Assembly (NCBI RefSeq): GCF_900114135.1 | Contig: NZ_FORY01000016.1 | Coordinates: 1-64,000, forward strand | DNA: 64,000 nt | Direction: 5' to 3' | Source of the DNA: Celeribacter halophilus | GTDB taxonomy: Bacteria > Pseudomonadota > Alphaproteobacteria > Rhodobacterales > Rhodobacteraceae | Shown: positions 39,486 to 48,811 of the stretch, in pieces | How the letters are laid out: every line of letters starts with the position of its first letter | Numbering within the stretch: the stretch's first letter is position 1 | Notes under the pieces: generated by a model | Told to the model about the DNA's origin: nothing | Database searches by the model: none | The model's input: only the letters and a program-made list of their open reading frames with translations | Program-made: the position numbers and the translations under genes

Positions 39486-40979
39486 TTACTCCACCCAATG
39501 CACATCGGTCATGTCATTGGCCGGAACAGGACCGTTTTCCCACACGCCTTCCAGACCGGCCTTCCATACCCCCAGTTTCGGATAGGAGAACAGGAACAAA
39601 GCAGGCAGGTCTTCCGCGAGAATTTCCTGCGCCTTGCGGTAGCCCGTTTCGCGCTCGGTCTCGCTCGTCGCCGCTGCGATCTTTTCCATCTCGGAGCGGA
39701 ACGCAGCATTGTCGTAGTTGAAGTAGTAATTGTCCCGCGCATAGATGCCGATATCGAGCGGCTCGGCGTGGCCGACAATCGTCATGTCATAATTGGTGTC
39801 TTTGAACACATCCTGAATCCATGTGGCCGGAAAGTCGGAACTCTGGATGTCCGCGCTCACACCGATCTGGGAAAAGAAAGCCTGCAAAATCTCGGCAGAG
39901 CGTTGCGCATAGGTGCGGGTCGGGACTTTGAATTCAAAGGAGAAGCCGTCCGGATAACCGGCCTCGACCAAGAGCGCTTTGGCACGCTCCGGATCATAGG
40001 GGAACAGCTCAGTGAGGTCTTCATAAAACGGGCTTGCGGGCGAGAAATGCGACCCGATCGCCGTGCCATAGCCGGAACTGACCGCCGCAATCAGGCTCGG
40101 GCGATCCACCGCCAGCATCATCGCCTGACGCACACGCGGATCATCAAAAGGCGGCTTGGCGTTGTTCATCCCCGCAACGATTTCCATTTCACCAGCCCCC
40201 ACCACGGCGTCATAGGCAGGATTTCGGGTGAACTGGTCGAAAAGCTCCGGCGCATCCAGATTGCCGATGATGTCCACCTGACCCGCTTGCAGCGCCGCCG
40301 CCTGTGCCTGCGGGTCTTTGATGAACCGCGCGGTCACGCTCTCCAGCGCAGGGGCCTCCCCCCAATAGCCGTCCCACGCGCTCATGATAACGCGGTCGCC
40401 TTTGCGCCATTCTTCCACCTTGAACGGTCCGGTGCCGACAGGGGCCGTGTTGTTTGTATCGGCAGAGCTCGGCTCCACCATCACAGCTGCCGGATAGCCC
40501 AGCCAATAGAGCAAATCCGAATTGCGGCTCGACAATGTCAGCACCAATGTGATGGCATCCACGGCCTCAACTTTGGAAATGGCCGTGTAATTGGCCTTTT
40601 GCCCGTTGGTCGAATCCTCTCCCAGAATACGTTCCAAGGTAAACTTGGCCGTCGACGCATCGAAGGGAACGCCGTTTTGGAAGGTCACATCATCGCGCAG
40701 AGTAAAGGTGTAGATCAGACCATCATCAGAGATCGTCCACGCGGTCGCCAGTTGCGGCACCACGCGGCCTTCACGGTTAATGGCCACAAGCCCTTCGAAC
40801 ACGTTCTGCCACGTCACCTGCCCCGCCGCGACGGGCGAGGACACGGTCGGGTCGAGCCCTTGGGGTTCCACCGCCTGAACAAAAGTAACGGCATTGACCT
40901 CCTGCGCCAGAACCGGCGCGGCGCCGGCCAGAAGAACGGCAAGACAAGTGCCTTTGAAAAACGCGATATGTTTGGTCAT
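39486..40979 (-). CDS. ABC transporter substrate-binding protein, family 5
   Basis: A 497-aa periplasmic protein (SBP_bac_5, DppA/OppA class) with signal peptide KGTCLAVLLAGAAPVLAQ. The family segment LATAWTISDDGLIYTFTLRDDVTFQNG lies around residue 75, and WEEA-like DGYWGEAPALESVTARFI about residue 190. The start MTKHIAFF at 40979 is chosen over a longer non-homologous frame. It opens the importer operon. The ligand is probably a short peptide or opine-like compound but cannot be read from sequence. An 11-bp piece containing the last codons and stop is repeated 13 bp further on. Confidence 0.92.
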   Translation of the reverse strand: MTKHIAFFKGTCLAVLLAGAAPVLAQEVNAVTFVQAVEPQGLDPTVSSPVAAGQVTWQNVFEGLVAINREGRVVPQLATAWTISDDGLIYTFTLRDDVTFQNGVPFDASTAKFTLERILGEDSTNGQKANYTAISKVEAVDAITLVLTLSSRNSDLLYWLGYPAAVMVEPSSADTNNTAPVGTGPFKVEEWRKGDRVIMSAWDGYWGEAPALESVTARFIKDPQAQAAALQAGQVDIIGNLDAPELFDQFTRNPAYDAVVGAGEMEIVAGMNNAKPPFDDPRVRQAMMLAVDRPSLIAAVSSGYGTAIGSHFSPASPFYEDLTELFPYDPERAKALLVEAGYPDGFSFEFKVPTRTYAQRSAEILQAFFSQIGVSADIQSSDFPATWIQDVFKDTNYDMTIVGHAEPLDIGIYARDNYYFNYDNAAFRSEMEKIAAATSETERETGYRKAQEILAEDLPALFLFSYPKLGVWKAGLEGVWENGPVPANDMTDVHWVE

Positions 40980-41035
40980 GAGCTGCCCCGTTGAAAGCCT
41001 TGGTGCGTGTCGAACTGCGCCATCTAAGAACGCGC

Positions 41036-41047
41036 CACTCATGAGTG
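41036..41047. promoter_or_regulatory. 12-bp palindrome upstream of the ABC importer operon
   Basis: CACTCATGAGTG is a perfect palindrome 57 bp upstream of the binding-protein start, between short GCGC flanks. It may be an operator; the regulator is unknown. Confidence 0.3.
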
Positions 41048-41157
41048 CAAGGCGCAATGGGCCGGAAATCCGCCCGAACCCCGCATTGACGCATCGGAAC
41101 GCCTTCGGGAAGGGGCACGGATGCCCCTCGAAAGAGTTCCGCGCCGGATCACATCGG

Positions 41158-42552
41158 CTACCGCACCCGCATCCGCAGCAAACGCCCGCCACGATCAACG
41201 GTCAACAGCCACATGCTGCTCCTTTGTCGGGCGACCTTCTGCAAATCTTCCGCCGTTGTGATCTCCATATTGTTCACCTCAACGATCCGGTCACCGCGTT
41301 GAAGGCCGAGGCGGGCAGACGCACCTTGCGCCTCAAGCAGAACCACGCCACTGGCCTTGAGAGACAGGCCATATTCATCAATCAACGCAGGCGTCACATC
41401 CGCGACGACCATACCGCCCAGAGGACCGGACGATCTGATCTCCACCCTCTGCGTCTCCTCCGATCCCGGCGCGGCAATCAATGACAACTCCAGCTCCACC
41501 GGCTCGCCCGCACGCAGGGCCGAGAGTTTGACCTTGGAGCCGACCGGCAGGATCGACAGCCGGTATTCCAGATCAGAGGGCGACAGAACCGGCTGACCAT
41601 CGAGCGACATAATCACATCCCCTGCCGTCAACCCAAGTGCGGCAAAGGGCGATTGCGGATGCAATTCCGCCAGCACCACGCCTTCGGGACGATCAAGCCC
41701 CAGAGCTTCGGCCACCGCATCATCTACCGCCTGTGTCGTCACACCGGACCAAGGATGGATGAAACGGGTCTGGCCCGCCTCTGCCTGACGGGTGAATTCA
41801 CGCACCAAATTGGCGGGGATCGCAAATCCGATGCCATTGGAGCCTCCCGAGCGCGACAGGATCGACGTGTTGATACCGACCAGGCGCCCCGACATATCGA
41901 CCAGCGCACCGCCGGAATTGCCGGGATTGATGGCGGCGTCGGTCTGGATATAGGACCCCGCGCCCCCCGGAATGGCAGAGCCCGACCGCGCAAGCCCCGA
42001 CACGATGCCCGAGGACACGGTTTGCCCGACACCGAAAGGGTTGCCGATGGCCAGCACCAGATCACCAACCTCCAGCGCATCACTATCGGCAAGCGGCAGG
42101 GCCGGCAGACCGGACGCCCCGTCGAGACGCAGCACGGCGACATCGGCCTCCTTGTCAGCAAGGATCACCTCTCCCTTATATTCACGCTTGTCGGCCAGAA
42201 CGACGCGGATGTCGGAAGCCTCCCCCACGACGTGATAGTTCGACACCACAAGCCCGTCCTCCGAGACGATCACACCGGAACCAAGGGAGCGCTGCACCCG
42301 CTGGCGTGCGGGGCCGGAGCGGAAAAATTGCGAAAAGAACGGGTCCCCCGCGAAAGGCGAAAACCTCTCCTCAACCACGCGCGAGGCATAGATATTGACC
42401 ACGGAGGGCGCGGTTTCTTTGACAACAGGCGAAAAGGAAAGCTGGATTTCGGCGCGGGTTTCAGGGACCTGCGGCACCTGTGCGAAACCTGTTCGTGCCG
42501 AAGTGGAGACGGAGAAAACCAATAAAGCGGCGATCAAGGCGCTTCGTTTCAT
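41158..42552 (-). CDS. Second Do-like trypsin-type serine protease
   Basis: A 464-aa secreted protease with signal peptide ALIAALLVFSVSTSARTGFAQ. The triad residues are in SNYHVVG (His), EADVAVLRL (Asp) and NPGNSGGAL (Ser). Two PDZ domains follow. It is a paralogue of the DegP at 22983-24461, slightly shorter, and probably acts on misfolded periplasmic proteins. The next minus-strand gene is the ABC operon about 180 bp away; a functional link is not evident. Confidence 0.9.
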   Translation of the reverse strand: MKRSALIAALLVFSVSTSARTGFAQVPQVPETRAEIQLSFSPVVKETAPSVVNIYASRVVEERFSPFAGDPFFSQFFRSGPARQRVQRSLGSGVIVSEDGLVVSNYHVVGEASDIRVVLADKREYKGEVILADKEADVAVLRLDGASGLPALPLADSDALEVGDLVLAIGNPFGVGQTVSSGIVSGLARSGSAIPGGAGSYIQTDAAINPGNSGGALVDMSGRLVGINTSILSRSGGSNGIGFAIPANLVREFTRQAEAGQTRFIHPWSGVTTQAVDDAVAEALGLDRPEGVVLAELHPQSPFAALGLTAGDVIMSLDGQPVLSPSDLEYRLSILPVGSKVKLSALRAGEPVELELSLIAAPGSEETQRVEIRSSGPLGGMVVADVTPALIDEYGLSLKASGVVLLEAQGASARLGLQRGDRIVEVNNMEITTAEDLQKVARQRSSMWLLTVDRGGRLLRMRVR

Positions 42553-42722
42553 CGCGGGGCCTCATATCTGTTCATGATGCACTTAAATGACGCGCCTTGG
42601 ACAGGCTTTGCAAGCATCCCCCATTCACGGAGCGCGAGGTTCCAAACACATCCTGTTTACTGTTTGTTTACTGTTCGCACCGCGCCTGCCTCAACTGCGC
42701 GGCGCCCTTTTCCGCGTTCGTG

Positions 42723-42749
42723 AAAAAAAGGGAGGCCCGAAGACCTCCC
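42723..42749 (-). terminator. Intrinsic terminator of the TonB-dependent receptor gene
   Basis: On the minus strand the stem GGGAGG with CCTCCC closes a TTCG-containing loop and is followed by TTTTTTT. It lies 50 bp past the receptor stop, so it ends that transcript before the protease gene. Confidence 0.85.
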
Positions 42750-42798
42750 AGTAGATTCCACGAGATAAGCCTTGGGGGCCGGAGCCCCCGAAGCGATT

Positions 42799-44745
42799 TT
42801 AGAAGTCAAGCGTCGCGGTGAGGCTGATTGTGCGGCCTGGCGCATAGATGGCCGTCGCCTTAGTCCCGTTGCCGTAGCTGGAACGCTCGTAATAGGTCTC
42901 GTCAAAGAGGTTATCCACGCCAAGACGCAGCGTGGTGCCGGACAGCGACTGCGGCTGCCATTCGGCATAGGCATTTACCACTGTGTAAGCATCCTGAGGC
43001 TCGAAACTATCTGTGTAGTCAATCGAACCAGCCCATTCGACTGTGCCGCCGACCTTGAGGTTATACTCCGCAAAATCCTGATCTACATAGAGCGCCGCAG
43101 TGTCCCCAACAGGCGTAAAGACGCTGTTGCCCGGATCAATGTCTTCACCATCATATGACACGTCCACATTGGTGTAGTTCATCCCAACACGGCCTGTCCC
43201 CCACGAATATGCTGCATTCAGCGTGTAGCCTTCGCTTTCATATGGCTCAGCATTTTCGAGGCTTCCCCCGTAAACATAGTTCGAAAGCCCTTCGATTCGG
43301 GTTTTGAAATAGGTGACACCACCTTGGAACGCCCCGAAATTCGCATTCAAACCGATCTTCACATTGCGGGATTTAGCCGTCTCAAAATCGGGATCCGTGT
43401 AATAGGGGTCATCCCGTGCGTGCAAAAAACCGTATTCACCAACATTATAACCCAGCCATGTCTCAGAGCCCCCCGCAAAGAGTTCGACTCTATCCACGAC
43501 CTCATATGACACGGTCGCATTCGCGCTTCCGCCGCTATCAGAGAACCGCTCGCCGTTCCAGTCCTCGAAACGGTGGAAGTCATACCGCGCCCCTGTAGAA
43601 ATATCGAAACGCCCGAATTCAAGACGCGCCTGCGCATAAGCGCCAAGTTGCGTCGTCGACAGGTTACGCACCCCTGCCCCGTTATCGCCATAAGCATCAA
43701 CGGAATAGTCATGCTCGTTGAAATCCACACCAGCAGTGATCGAGCCGGCATCAAGAGTGAAAACGTTCTGGATCTTGCCGCCGAACTGATCCTCTTGCAG
43801 ATCCATATCGCCATTGAAACCTGAAGTAACATAATTCGGACGCCAATAGTCATTCTCACTCACATACAGGAAAACCTCGGGATCCCATACGTCCGTCGGC
43901 GCGGTCGTTGTGTATCTGAGAGAGATCGTGTCACGGGTCACTTCCATCGGATATAGCGTATCGTCCGTGCTCAGATCGAGGTTCATCTTGATCGTGCGAT
44001 CTTCCTTGTCCTCATCATGCGCGTAGTTCAACTCAATACGGTGCGTGTCAAATTCATAGCCCACCTTAGCAAGGATCCCCCCTGCCGCCGGCGCTGACCC
44101 AAGCACCTCTTCGCCATCTCCGGTTTCGTAATTGTCCCCATCCTGCTTGCTGACCATAAAGAGCCAATCGAACCCGTTATAGGCCCCAAATCCTGCTAGG
44201 CTGCCTGCAACACCCTGCCCGTTATCGCCATAACTCAGGCTCGCGCGTCCACCGATATTGTCGCCTTCGTCCAAAAGATCGTAGGCAGAAACGGTTTCAT
44301 AGCTCACCGCACCGGCAGCCGCGGCAAAGCCGCTGTCAGCCGCAGCGGCACCAGCCTCAACCTCGACAGATTTCAGGAAGGCCGGATCAAAAACAGAGGA
44401 TCCTGTGTGGTGCCAGCTTGTCCCTGCTTGAGGCGCGCCATCAATGGTAACGGCCAGATTGGATTGCTCCATGCCGAAGACATAGATCCGTTTCGCAGGC
44501 CCCGCGCCACCCGCAACAGAAACTGCGGATTCACGCGCAAACAACTCACTCACGTTTTGCGGGCTGAGGGCCTCGATGTCCTCTTCGGAAATCACAGCGC
44601 CACCGGTGGCCTCGACATTTTCCTGCCCTTCATCAACGAGCGAAACGTTGATCATGTCGAGTTCATAGACCTCCTGTGCGAAACCTGCGGAGGCGAAAGC
44701 GACGTAAGACACGCCACACAACGCCATAAAGCGTGAAATTTTCAT
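42799..44745 (-). CDS. TonB-dependent outer membrane receptor
   Basis: A 648-aa outer-membrane beta-barrel that imports a scarce ligand with TonB energy. It has signal peptide FMALCGVSYVAFASAGFAQ and a plug domain at about residues 40-155 (ISEEDIEALSPQNVSELFARESAVSV, MEQSNLAVTIDGAPQAG). The barrel ends with RLGVDNLFDETYYERSSYG and a terminal Phe, as required for barrel assembly. The ligand is unknown: no siderophore, haem or ABC iron genes flank it. It has its own promoter and terminator, so it is monocistronic. Composition is somewhat more AT-rich than its neighbours. Confidence 0.9.
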   Translation of the reverse strand: MKISRFMALCGVSYVAFASAGFAQEVYELDMINVSLVDEGQENVEATGGAVISEEDIEALSPQNVSELFARESAVSVAGGAGPAKRIYVFGMEQSNLAVTIDGAPQAGTSWHHTGSSVFDPAFLKSVEVEAGAAAADSGFAAAAGAVSYETVSAYDLLDEGDNIGGRASLSYGDNGQGVAGSLAGFGAYNGFDWLFMVSKQDGDNYETGDGEEVLGSAPAAGGILAKVGYEFDTHRIELNYAHDEDKEDRTIKMNLDLSTDDTLYPMEVTRDTISLRYTTTAPTDVWDPEVFLYVSENDYWRPNYVTSGFNGDMDLQEDQFGGKIQNVFTLDAGSITAGVDFNEHDYSVDAYGDNGAGVRNLSTTQLGAYAQARLEFGRFDISTGARYDFHRFEDWNGERFSDSGGSANATVSYEVVDRVELFAGGSETWLGYNVGEYGFLHARDDPYYTDPDFETAKSRNVKIGLNANFGAFQGGVTYFKTRIEGLSNYVYGGSLENAEPYESEGYTLNAAYSWGTGRVGMNYTNVDVSYDGEDIDPGNSVFTPVGDTAALYVDQDFAEYNLKVGGTVEWAGSIDYTDSFEPQDAYTVVNAYAEWQPQSLSGTTLRLGVDNLFDETYYERSSYGNGTKATAIYAPGRTISLTATLDF

Positions 44746-44802
44746 GAGTCATCCCCTTAGAATGCGACAAATTCGTGCGATGAACGCGGAATTACGCAGG
44801 GC

Positions 44803-44830
44803 TCTATAGATTCTCAAGTATTTTTGTCAG
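44803..44830 (-). promoter_or_regulatory. Sigma70-like promoter of the TonB-dependent receptor
   Basis: On the minus strand CTGACA (44830-44825) and TATAGA (44808-44803) are separated by 16 bp and lie about 60 bp upstream of the receptor start. Further upstream is an inverted repeat GAAAATT-N4-AATTTTC (44845-44862) in very AT-rich DNA, a possible regulator site. No exact iron-control consensus was recognised. Confidence 0.45.
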
Positions 44831-44931
44831 GATTCTATTCGATTGAAAATTAAAGAATTTTCGAATCATAGGAAAATCAAAGAGGCAAATTTACCTTCAT
44901 TCCAAAATAACAAATAAAAACAGTCGGATAA

Positions 44932-44966
44932 TAAAAACACCCCGCAGAGAAAACTCTGCGGGGTGT
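44932..44966 (-). terminator. Intrinsic terminator of the BCCT transporter gene
   Basis: A 13-bp perfect stem (ACACCCCGCAGAG with CTCTGCGGGGTGT, four-base loop) lies 57 bp past the transporter stop and is followed by TTTT on the minus strand. Confidence 0.9.
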
Positions 44967-45022
44967 CATTTTCAATCTCGCGCAACTGATGCAATCAGAT
45001 CACATCTGCGGAAATTTCCGTT

Positions 45023-46636
45023 TTAGCGCGGCTCGGACCGCAGCCCGCGCCATGTGGCATAGCAGGCCAGCAACAACACGATGGTGAAAGGAAAGCCGGT
45101 AGAAACGGCCATCGCCTGCAACGCGCCGAGACCGCCGCCCAGAAGCAGGGCAATAGCAATCAGACCTTCGAAAGCGGCCCAAAACACCCGTTGCGGCACG
45201 GGTGCGTCGACCTTGCCCCCTGCGGTGATCGTGTCGATCACCAGAGAACCGGAGTCGGACGATGTCACAAAGAAAACAATCACCAGAACAATCGCGATCA
45301 GCGAGGTGACGGATTTCAAGGGCAGAGCTTCCAGCATGGCAAAGAGCTTCAACTCCAGCGCGGCATCGGACACAGCCGTATAGCCGTCATTGACGATCTG
45401 GCTAATGGCTGTGCCCCCGAAGGCGGTCATCCACAGCACCGACACAAGCATCGGCACGATCAGAACCGCCACGAGGAATTCCCGCACGGTCCGGCCACGC
45501 GAGACACGCGCGATGAACATGCCCACGAACGGTGACCAGGAAATCCACCACGCCCAATAGAACGCAGTCCAGCCTTGGCGGAAGTTGTCATCCGTGCGCC
45601 CGAACGGGTTGGACAGTGCCGGAAGGTCGATCACATAGGCTTTCAGGTTGGCAAAGAACCCCGTCAGGATTGCCGCCGTCGGCCCCACGATGATCACAAA
45701 GAGCAAAAGCAGGGTCGCCAGTGCCATGTTGATCTCGGAGAGACGTTTCACACCGGCGTCCAGCCCCGCCACAACGGAGAGAAGCGCCAGACCGGAGATC
45801 GCTGCAATCAGAAGGACTTTCGACACATCATTGACTGGAACACCGAACAGATGGTTCAGCCCCGCATTGGCCTGCTCCGCACCGAACCCCAGCGACGTCG
45901 CCAGACCGAAGAGCGTCGCAAACACAGCCAGAATGTCGATGATATGTCCCGGCCAGCCCCAGATCCGCTCACCGAAGATCGGGTAGAAGATCGACCGCAC
46001 GGTCAGAGGCAGACCTTTGTTGAAGGAAAACAGCGCCAGAGACAGTGCAACCACGGCATAAATCGCCCAAGGGTGAAGCGCCCAATGGAAAATCGTCGCA
46101 GCCATACCAAGACGACGCGCAGCTTCGGCATCGCCCGCGGCACCGGCCAGAGGCGCCCAGCTTTCCGGCGTGCCCGCATTGTCAGCGAAAGACGACGAGA
46201 AATGCGAGATCGGCTCGGAGACGCCGTAGAACATCAGACCGATGCCCATACCGGCCGCAAAGAGCATGGCGAACCAGCCGCCGTAGGAATAGTCGGGACT
46301 TGCCTCCTTGCCGCCGATCCGCACTTTGCCGTAGGGCGACACAATGAGAAAGAGGCAGAAGACCACGAAGATATTTGCAGCCGTCAGGAAGAACCAGTCA
46401 AAGGTCTGGGTCAGCCAGTTGCGCAAATGGGTGAAAATCTCGCCGGACTGTTCCTGAAATGCCAGTGTCACCAAGACAAAGGCCACAATGGACAGGCCGG
46501 AGATGAGAAAGACAGGGTTGTGAATATCAAGCCCGAAAGGCCCGACATTCGGGGTGATGTTATCCTGACCGATTTCATAATCGGTCTCGATCAATGCAGC
46601 CGCGCCCTCCGGGGCGGGAATGCCGTCGTCGCTCAT
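45023..46636 (-). CDS. BCCT-family osmolyte (betaine/carnitine/choline) transporter
   Basis: A 537-aa sodium/proton-coupled transporter with 12 spans. BCCT signatures are the glycine-rich AMLFAAGMGIGLMFYGVSEPISHF and the tryptophan-rich WTAFYWAWWISWSPFVGMFIARVSRGRTVRE segment. The ATG at 46636 has AGGAG eight bases upstream, favoured over a frame starting 13 residues earlier. A universal stress protein gene lies 85 bp upstream on the same strand. Likely substrate is glycine betaine, choline or DMSP, as for other members; not decidable here. Confidence 0.93.
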   Translation of the reverse strand: MSDDGIPAPEGAAALIETDYEIGQDNITPNVGPFGLDIHNPVFLISGLSIVAFVLVTLAFQEQSGEIFTHLRNWLTQTFDWFFLTAANIFVVFCLFLIVSPYGKVRIGGKEASPDYSYGGWFAMLFAAGMGIGLMFYGVSEPISHFSSSFADNAGTPESWAPLAGAAGDAEAARRLGMAATIFHWALHPWAIYAVVALSLALFSFNKGLPLTVRSIFYPIFGERIWGWPGHIIDILAVFATLFGLATSLGFGAEQANAGLNHLFGVPVNDVSKVLLIAAISGLALLSVVAGLDAGVKRLSEINMALATLLLLFVIIVGPTAAILTGFFANLKAYVIDLPALSNPFGRTDDNFRQGWTAFYWAWWISWSPFVGMFIARVSRGRTVREFLVAVLIVPMLVSVLWMTAFGGTAISQIVNDGYTAVSDAALELKLFAMLEALPLKSVTSLIAIVLVIVFFVTSSDSGSLVIDTITAGGKVDAPVPQRVFWAAFEGLIAIALLLGGGLGALQAMAVSTGFPFTIVLLLACYATWRGLRSEPR

Positions 46637-46721
46637 AGAATTACTCCTAAGGATTATAGTGTCATCCGAACACACGCAGCCCTGCCCTGACGAGCAAACA
46701 GCCAGCAGGTGTCAGCGCAGA

Positions 46722-47138
46722 TCAGCCGCGCACGAGAAAGACGGATGCGTCGGTGTGGGTCGCGAGTTTGCCGCCATGGGACGGCCAGAAATGATCAACG
46801 ACATTGGGAACATGGGTGGCCATCACCACCAGATCAGCACCAGCCTCTTTGACCGCACGGGCCAGAGACTTGTCCAGATCGGTGGCCGGATCGTGGCTCA
46901 CAACAGCACGGGCTGCGGTTTCGAAACCGTAGCGCTTGCCCTGGTCTTGCGCGAATTGCGCCAGATGTTTCGCATATTCTGTCGGATTGTGCCCCAGAGA
47001 ACCGGGGGTTTCAGCAGTGACACCAACATAGGTGACGGAAGCGTTGTAATGCAGAGCGATATCTGCGGCGACTTCCAATGCGCGGGACAGGTTGTCCACA
47101 TGCGCAAGGTCCACTGGGACCAAAATTTTTGTAAACAT
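46722..47138 (-). CDS. Universal stress protein (UspA family)
   Basis: A 138-aa protein starting MFTKILVPVDLAHVDN, a typical Usp N-terminus, with AGGA four to five bases upstream of the ATG at 47138. The C-terminal ADLVVMATHVPNVVDHFWPSHGGKLATHTDASVFLVRG is the Usp nucleotide-binding region, though the G-2x-G-9x-G-(S/T) motif is altered (PSHGGKLATHTDASVF). It precedes the BCCT gene; Usp proteins next to osmolyte transporters, such as TeaD beside TeaABC, bind ATP and regulate uptake. A similar role is plausible here. Confidence 0.88.
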   Translation of the reverse strand: MFTKILVPVDLAHVDNLSRALEVAADIALHYNASVTYVGVTAETPGSLGHNPTEYAKHLAQFAQDQGKRYGFETAARAVVSHDPATDLDKSLARAVKEAGADLVVMATHVPNVVDHFWPSHGGKLATHTDASVFLVRG

Positions 47139-47351
47139 ATTGTCCTTTCGGGGAGGTTTTGCGGGCTTGCCGGCCCCTCGTCGTCCTTTCATGAAAACGC
47201 GCCGCTGAGGGCGACGCGAAAGAGATGAAACGCAATGGCAAAATGCCTTTCAACAAGGACAGGATAGCTGCCCTGCCCCTGTTTTGCAAACAGATGAAAA
47301 TTTAGGCATGTCACTCATCATCCCGAAAAGCGAGTTCGCCCGCCCGCAAAG

Positions 47352-48446
47352 TCAGGCGACGCCGGTCTCCACCAGCCGCTTGGCAAGCGCATCATAGGGA
47401 GCGGCCAAAGGGCTGTCGGTCGCGGCGACAGGCACGCCATTGTCACCTGCCAGACGCGCTTCCAACGCCAAGGGAAGCTCTGCAAGCAAAGGCACACCGA
47501 TCTTTGTCGCCTCATCCGCCACTCCACCATGGCCAAAAATATGCTCTTCATGACCGCAGTTCGGACAGACATAGGTGGACATGTTCTCGATCAGGCCCAG
47601 CACCGGAACCTTGAGTTTCTCGAACATGGAAATCCCGCGCCGCGCGTCAATCAGCGCCACGTCCTGCGGCGTGGAGACCACGAGTGCGCCGGTGAGTTCG
47701 GTCTTCTGCCCGAGCGTCAACTGCACATCCCCCGTGCCCGGCGGCATATCGATTAGGAGCACATCCAGTTCACCCCAAGCCACCTGCCCCAGCATTTGCT
47801 GCATCGCGCCCATGAGCATTGGCCCACGCCAGACCACAGCTTCGCCATCGGGAATCATGAAGCCGATCGACATCAGCGTCACACCATGTGCATGAAGCGG
47901 CTCGATGGTTTTACCATCAGGCGATGCGGGACGTTTGTTGACGCCCATCATGCGCGGTTGCGAGGGCCCGTAGATATCGGCATCAAGCAGCCCGACCTTG
48001 CGCCCCTGACGCGCCAGCGCCACAGCGAGGTTCGCAGAGACGGTCGATTTCCCGACACCGCCCTTCCCGGAAGCGATTGCAAGGATATGTTTGACGCCCG
48101 GAACGCCCTGCTTGCCCTGTTGAGGGGTGGGGTGACGCCCGATCTTCAGGCTGGGTGGTTCACCAGAAGACGTCTGCGCGGCGGGTTTCGGTGCGGAAGG
48201 CCCGTGGGCGGTCATCACAATGGAAACCTTCTCCACACCTTCCAGCGCCTCAAGTGCTGCCTTGGCCTCAGATTCGATATGGGCCCAGCTTTGCGCCGTG
48301 GCGGCATCGGGAGCCTCGATGACAAAACTGATTGTGCCGTCTTGAACCGTCAAAGCACGCACCAGATCGGCATCGACCAAATTGGCTCCTCCCGGAAGTG
48401 CCACTTTTTTAAGCGTCGCCATGATTAGGTCTTGCGTTACAGGCAT
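47352..48446 (-). CDS. apbC: Mrp/ApbC-type Fe-S cluster carrier ATPase
   Basis: A 364-aa cytoplasmic P-loop NTPase that carries Fe-S clusters to apoproteins. It has an N-terminal MIP18-like domain of about 90 residues, the deviant Walker A ASGKGGVGKSTVS, YGPSQPRMMG, MPPGTGDVQLTL and the cluster-binding CPNC in STYVCPNCGHEEHIFG. The start MPVTQDLI at 48446 follows AGGGGG; the longer frame is not homologous. Confidence 0.93.
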   Translation of the reverse strand: MPVTQDLIMATLKKVALPGGANLVDADLVRALTVQDGTISFVIEAPDAATAQSWAHIESEAKAALEALEGVEKVSIVMTAHGPSAPKPAAQTSSGEPPSLKIGRHPTPQQGKQGVPGVKHILAIASGKGGVGKSTVSANLAVALARQGRKVGLLDADIYGPSQPRMMGVNKRPASPDGKTIEPLHAHGVTLMSIGFMIPDGEAVVWRGPMLMGAMQQMLGQVAWGELDVLLIDMPPGTGDVQLTLGQKTELTGALVVSTPQDVALIDARRGISMFEKLKVPVLGLIENMSTYVCPNCGHEEHIFGHGGVADEATKIGVPLLAELPLALEARLAGDNGVPVAATDSPLAAPYDALAKRLVETGVA

Positions 48447-48811
48447 TTTGGCCCCCTTCCGATTTCTTTGGCTTTCCCTTCGAAATAGGGGGTTTATTGA
48501 CCTTTTTCCACTCCTCATTGCCTTCACAGACACAACAGCTCCGAGCGGCGCAACGAGTCATGCAAAATAGGTCAGCACGACTTATGCATGTTCTGCATAG
48601 CGGCAATGACGACTAGGTGGATTGTGCAATTGCAGCAAATCCACAATATTGAGATCAACAACGCAGCCAAGGCTTGCACCTTCGACCGCAGCAAAGCGGT
48701 TTGCTTCGAAAGACAAGAGTTTGATCGAAGACCGGCAGAAGCCCGAAGGGAACAAGACGCGGCGCACACACGGGCACAGGTCCGAACGCATATTAAGGTT
48801 TAGAAAGTCAC
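48447..48811. other. 365-bp divergent upstream region of apbC and the DUF1127 gene
   Basis: No gene is supported here. It must contain the apbC promoter and the stress promoter of the DUF1127-sRNA unit. A CATATT at 48789-48794 could be a -10 element close to the DUF1127 start, but I find no matching -35. In Rhodobacter sphaeroides the equivalent promoter depends on RpoHI/RpoHII; I cannot confirm such a site by eye. Confidence 0.4.

Noticed and set aside
38436-40994. 852-codon antisense frame across the ABC importer genes
   Set aside because: It spans several genuine genes on the other strand and has a low-complexity Arg/His/Gln-rich composition typical of shadow frames.
48789-48794. Heat-shock sigma promoter for the DUF1127 unit
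   Set aside because: CATATT could be a -10 element but no matching -35 hexamer was found at 16-18 bp, so I do not annotate the promoter.
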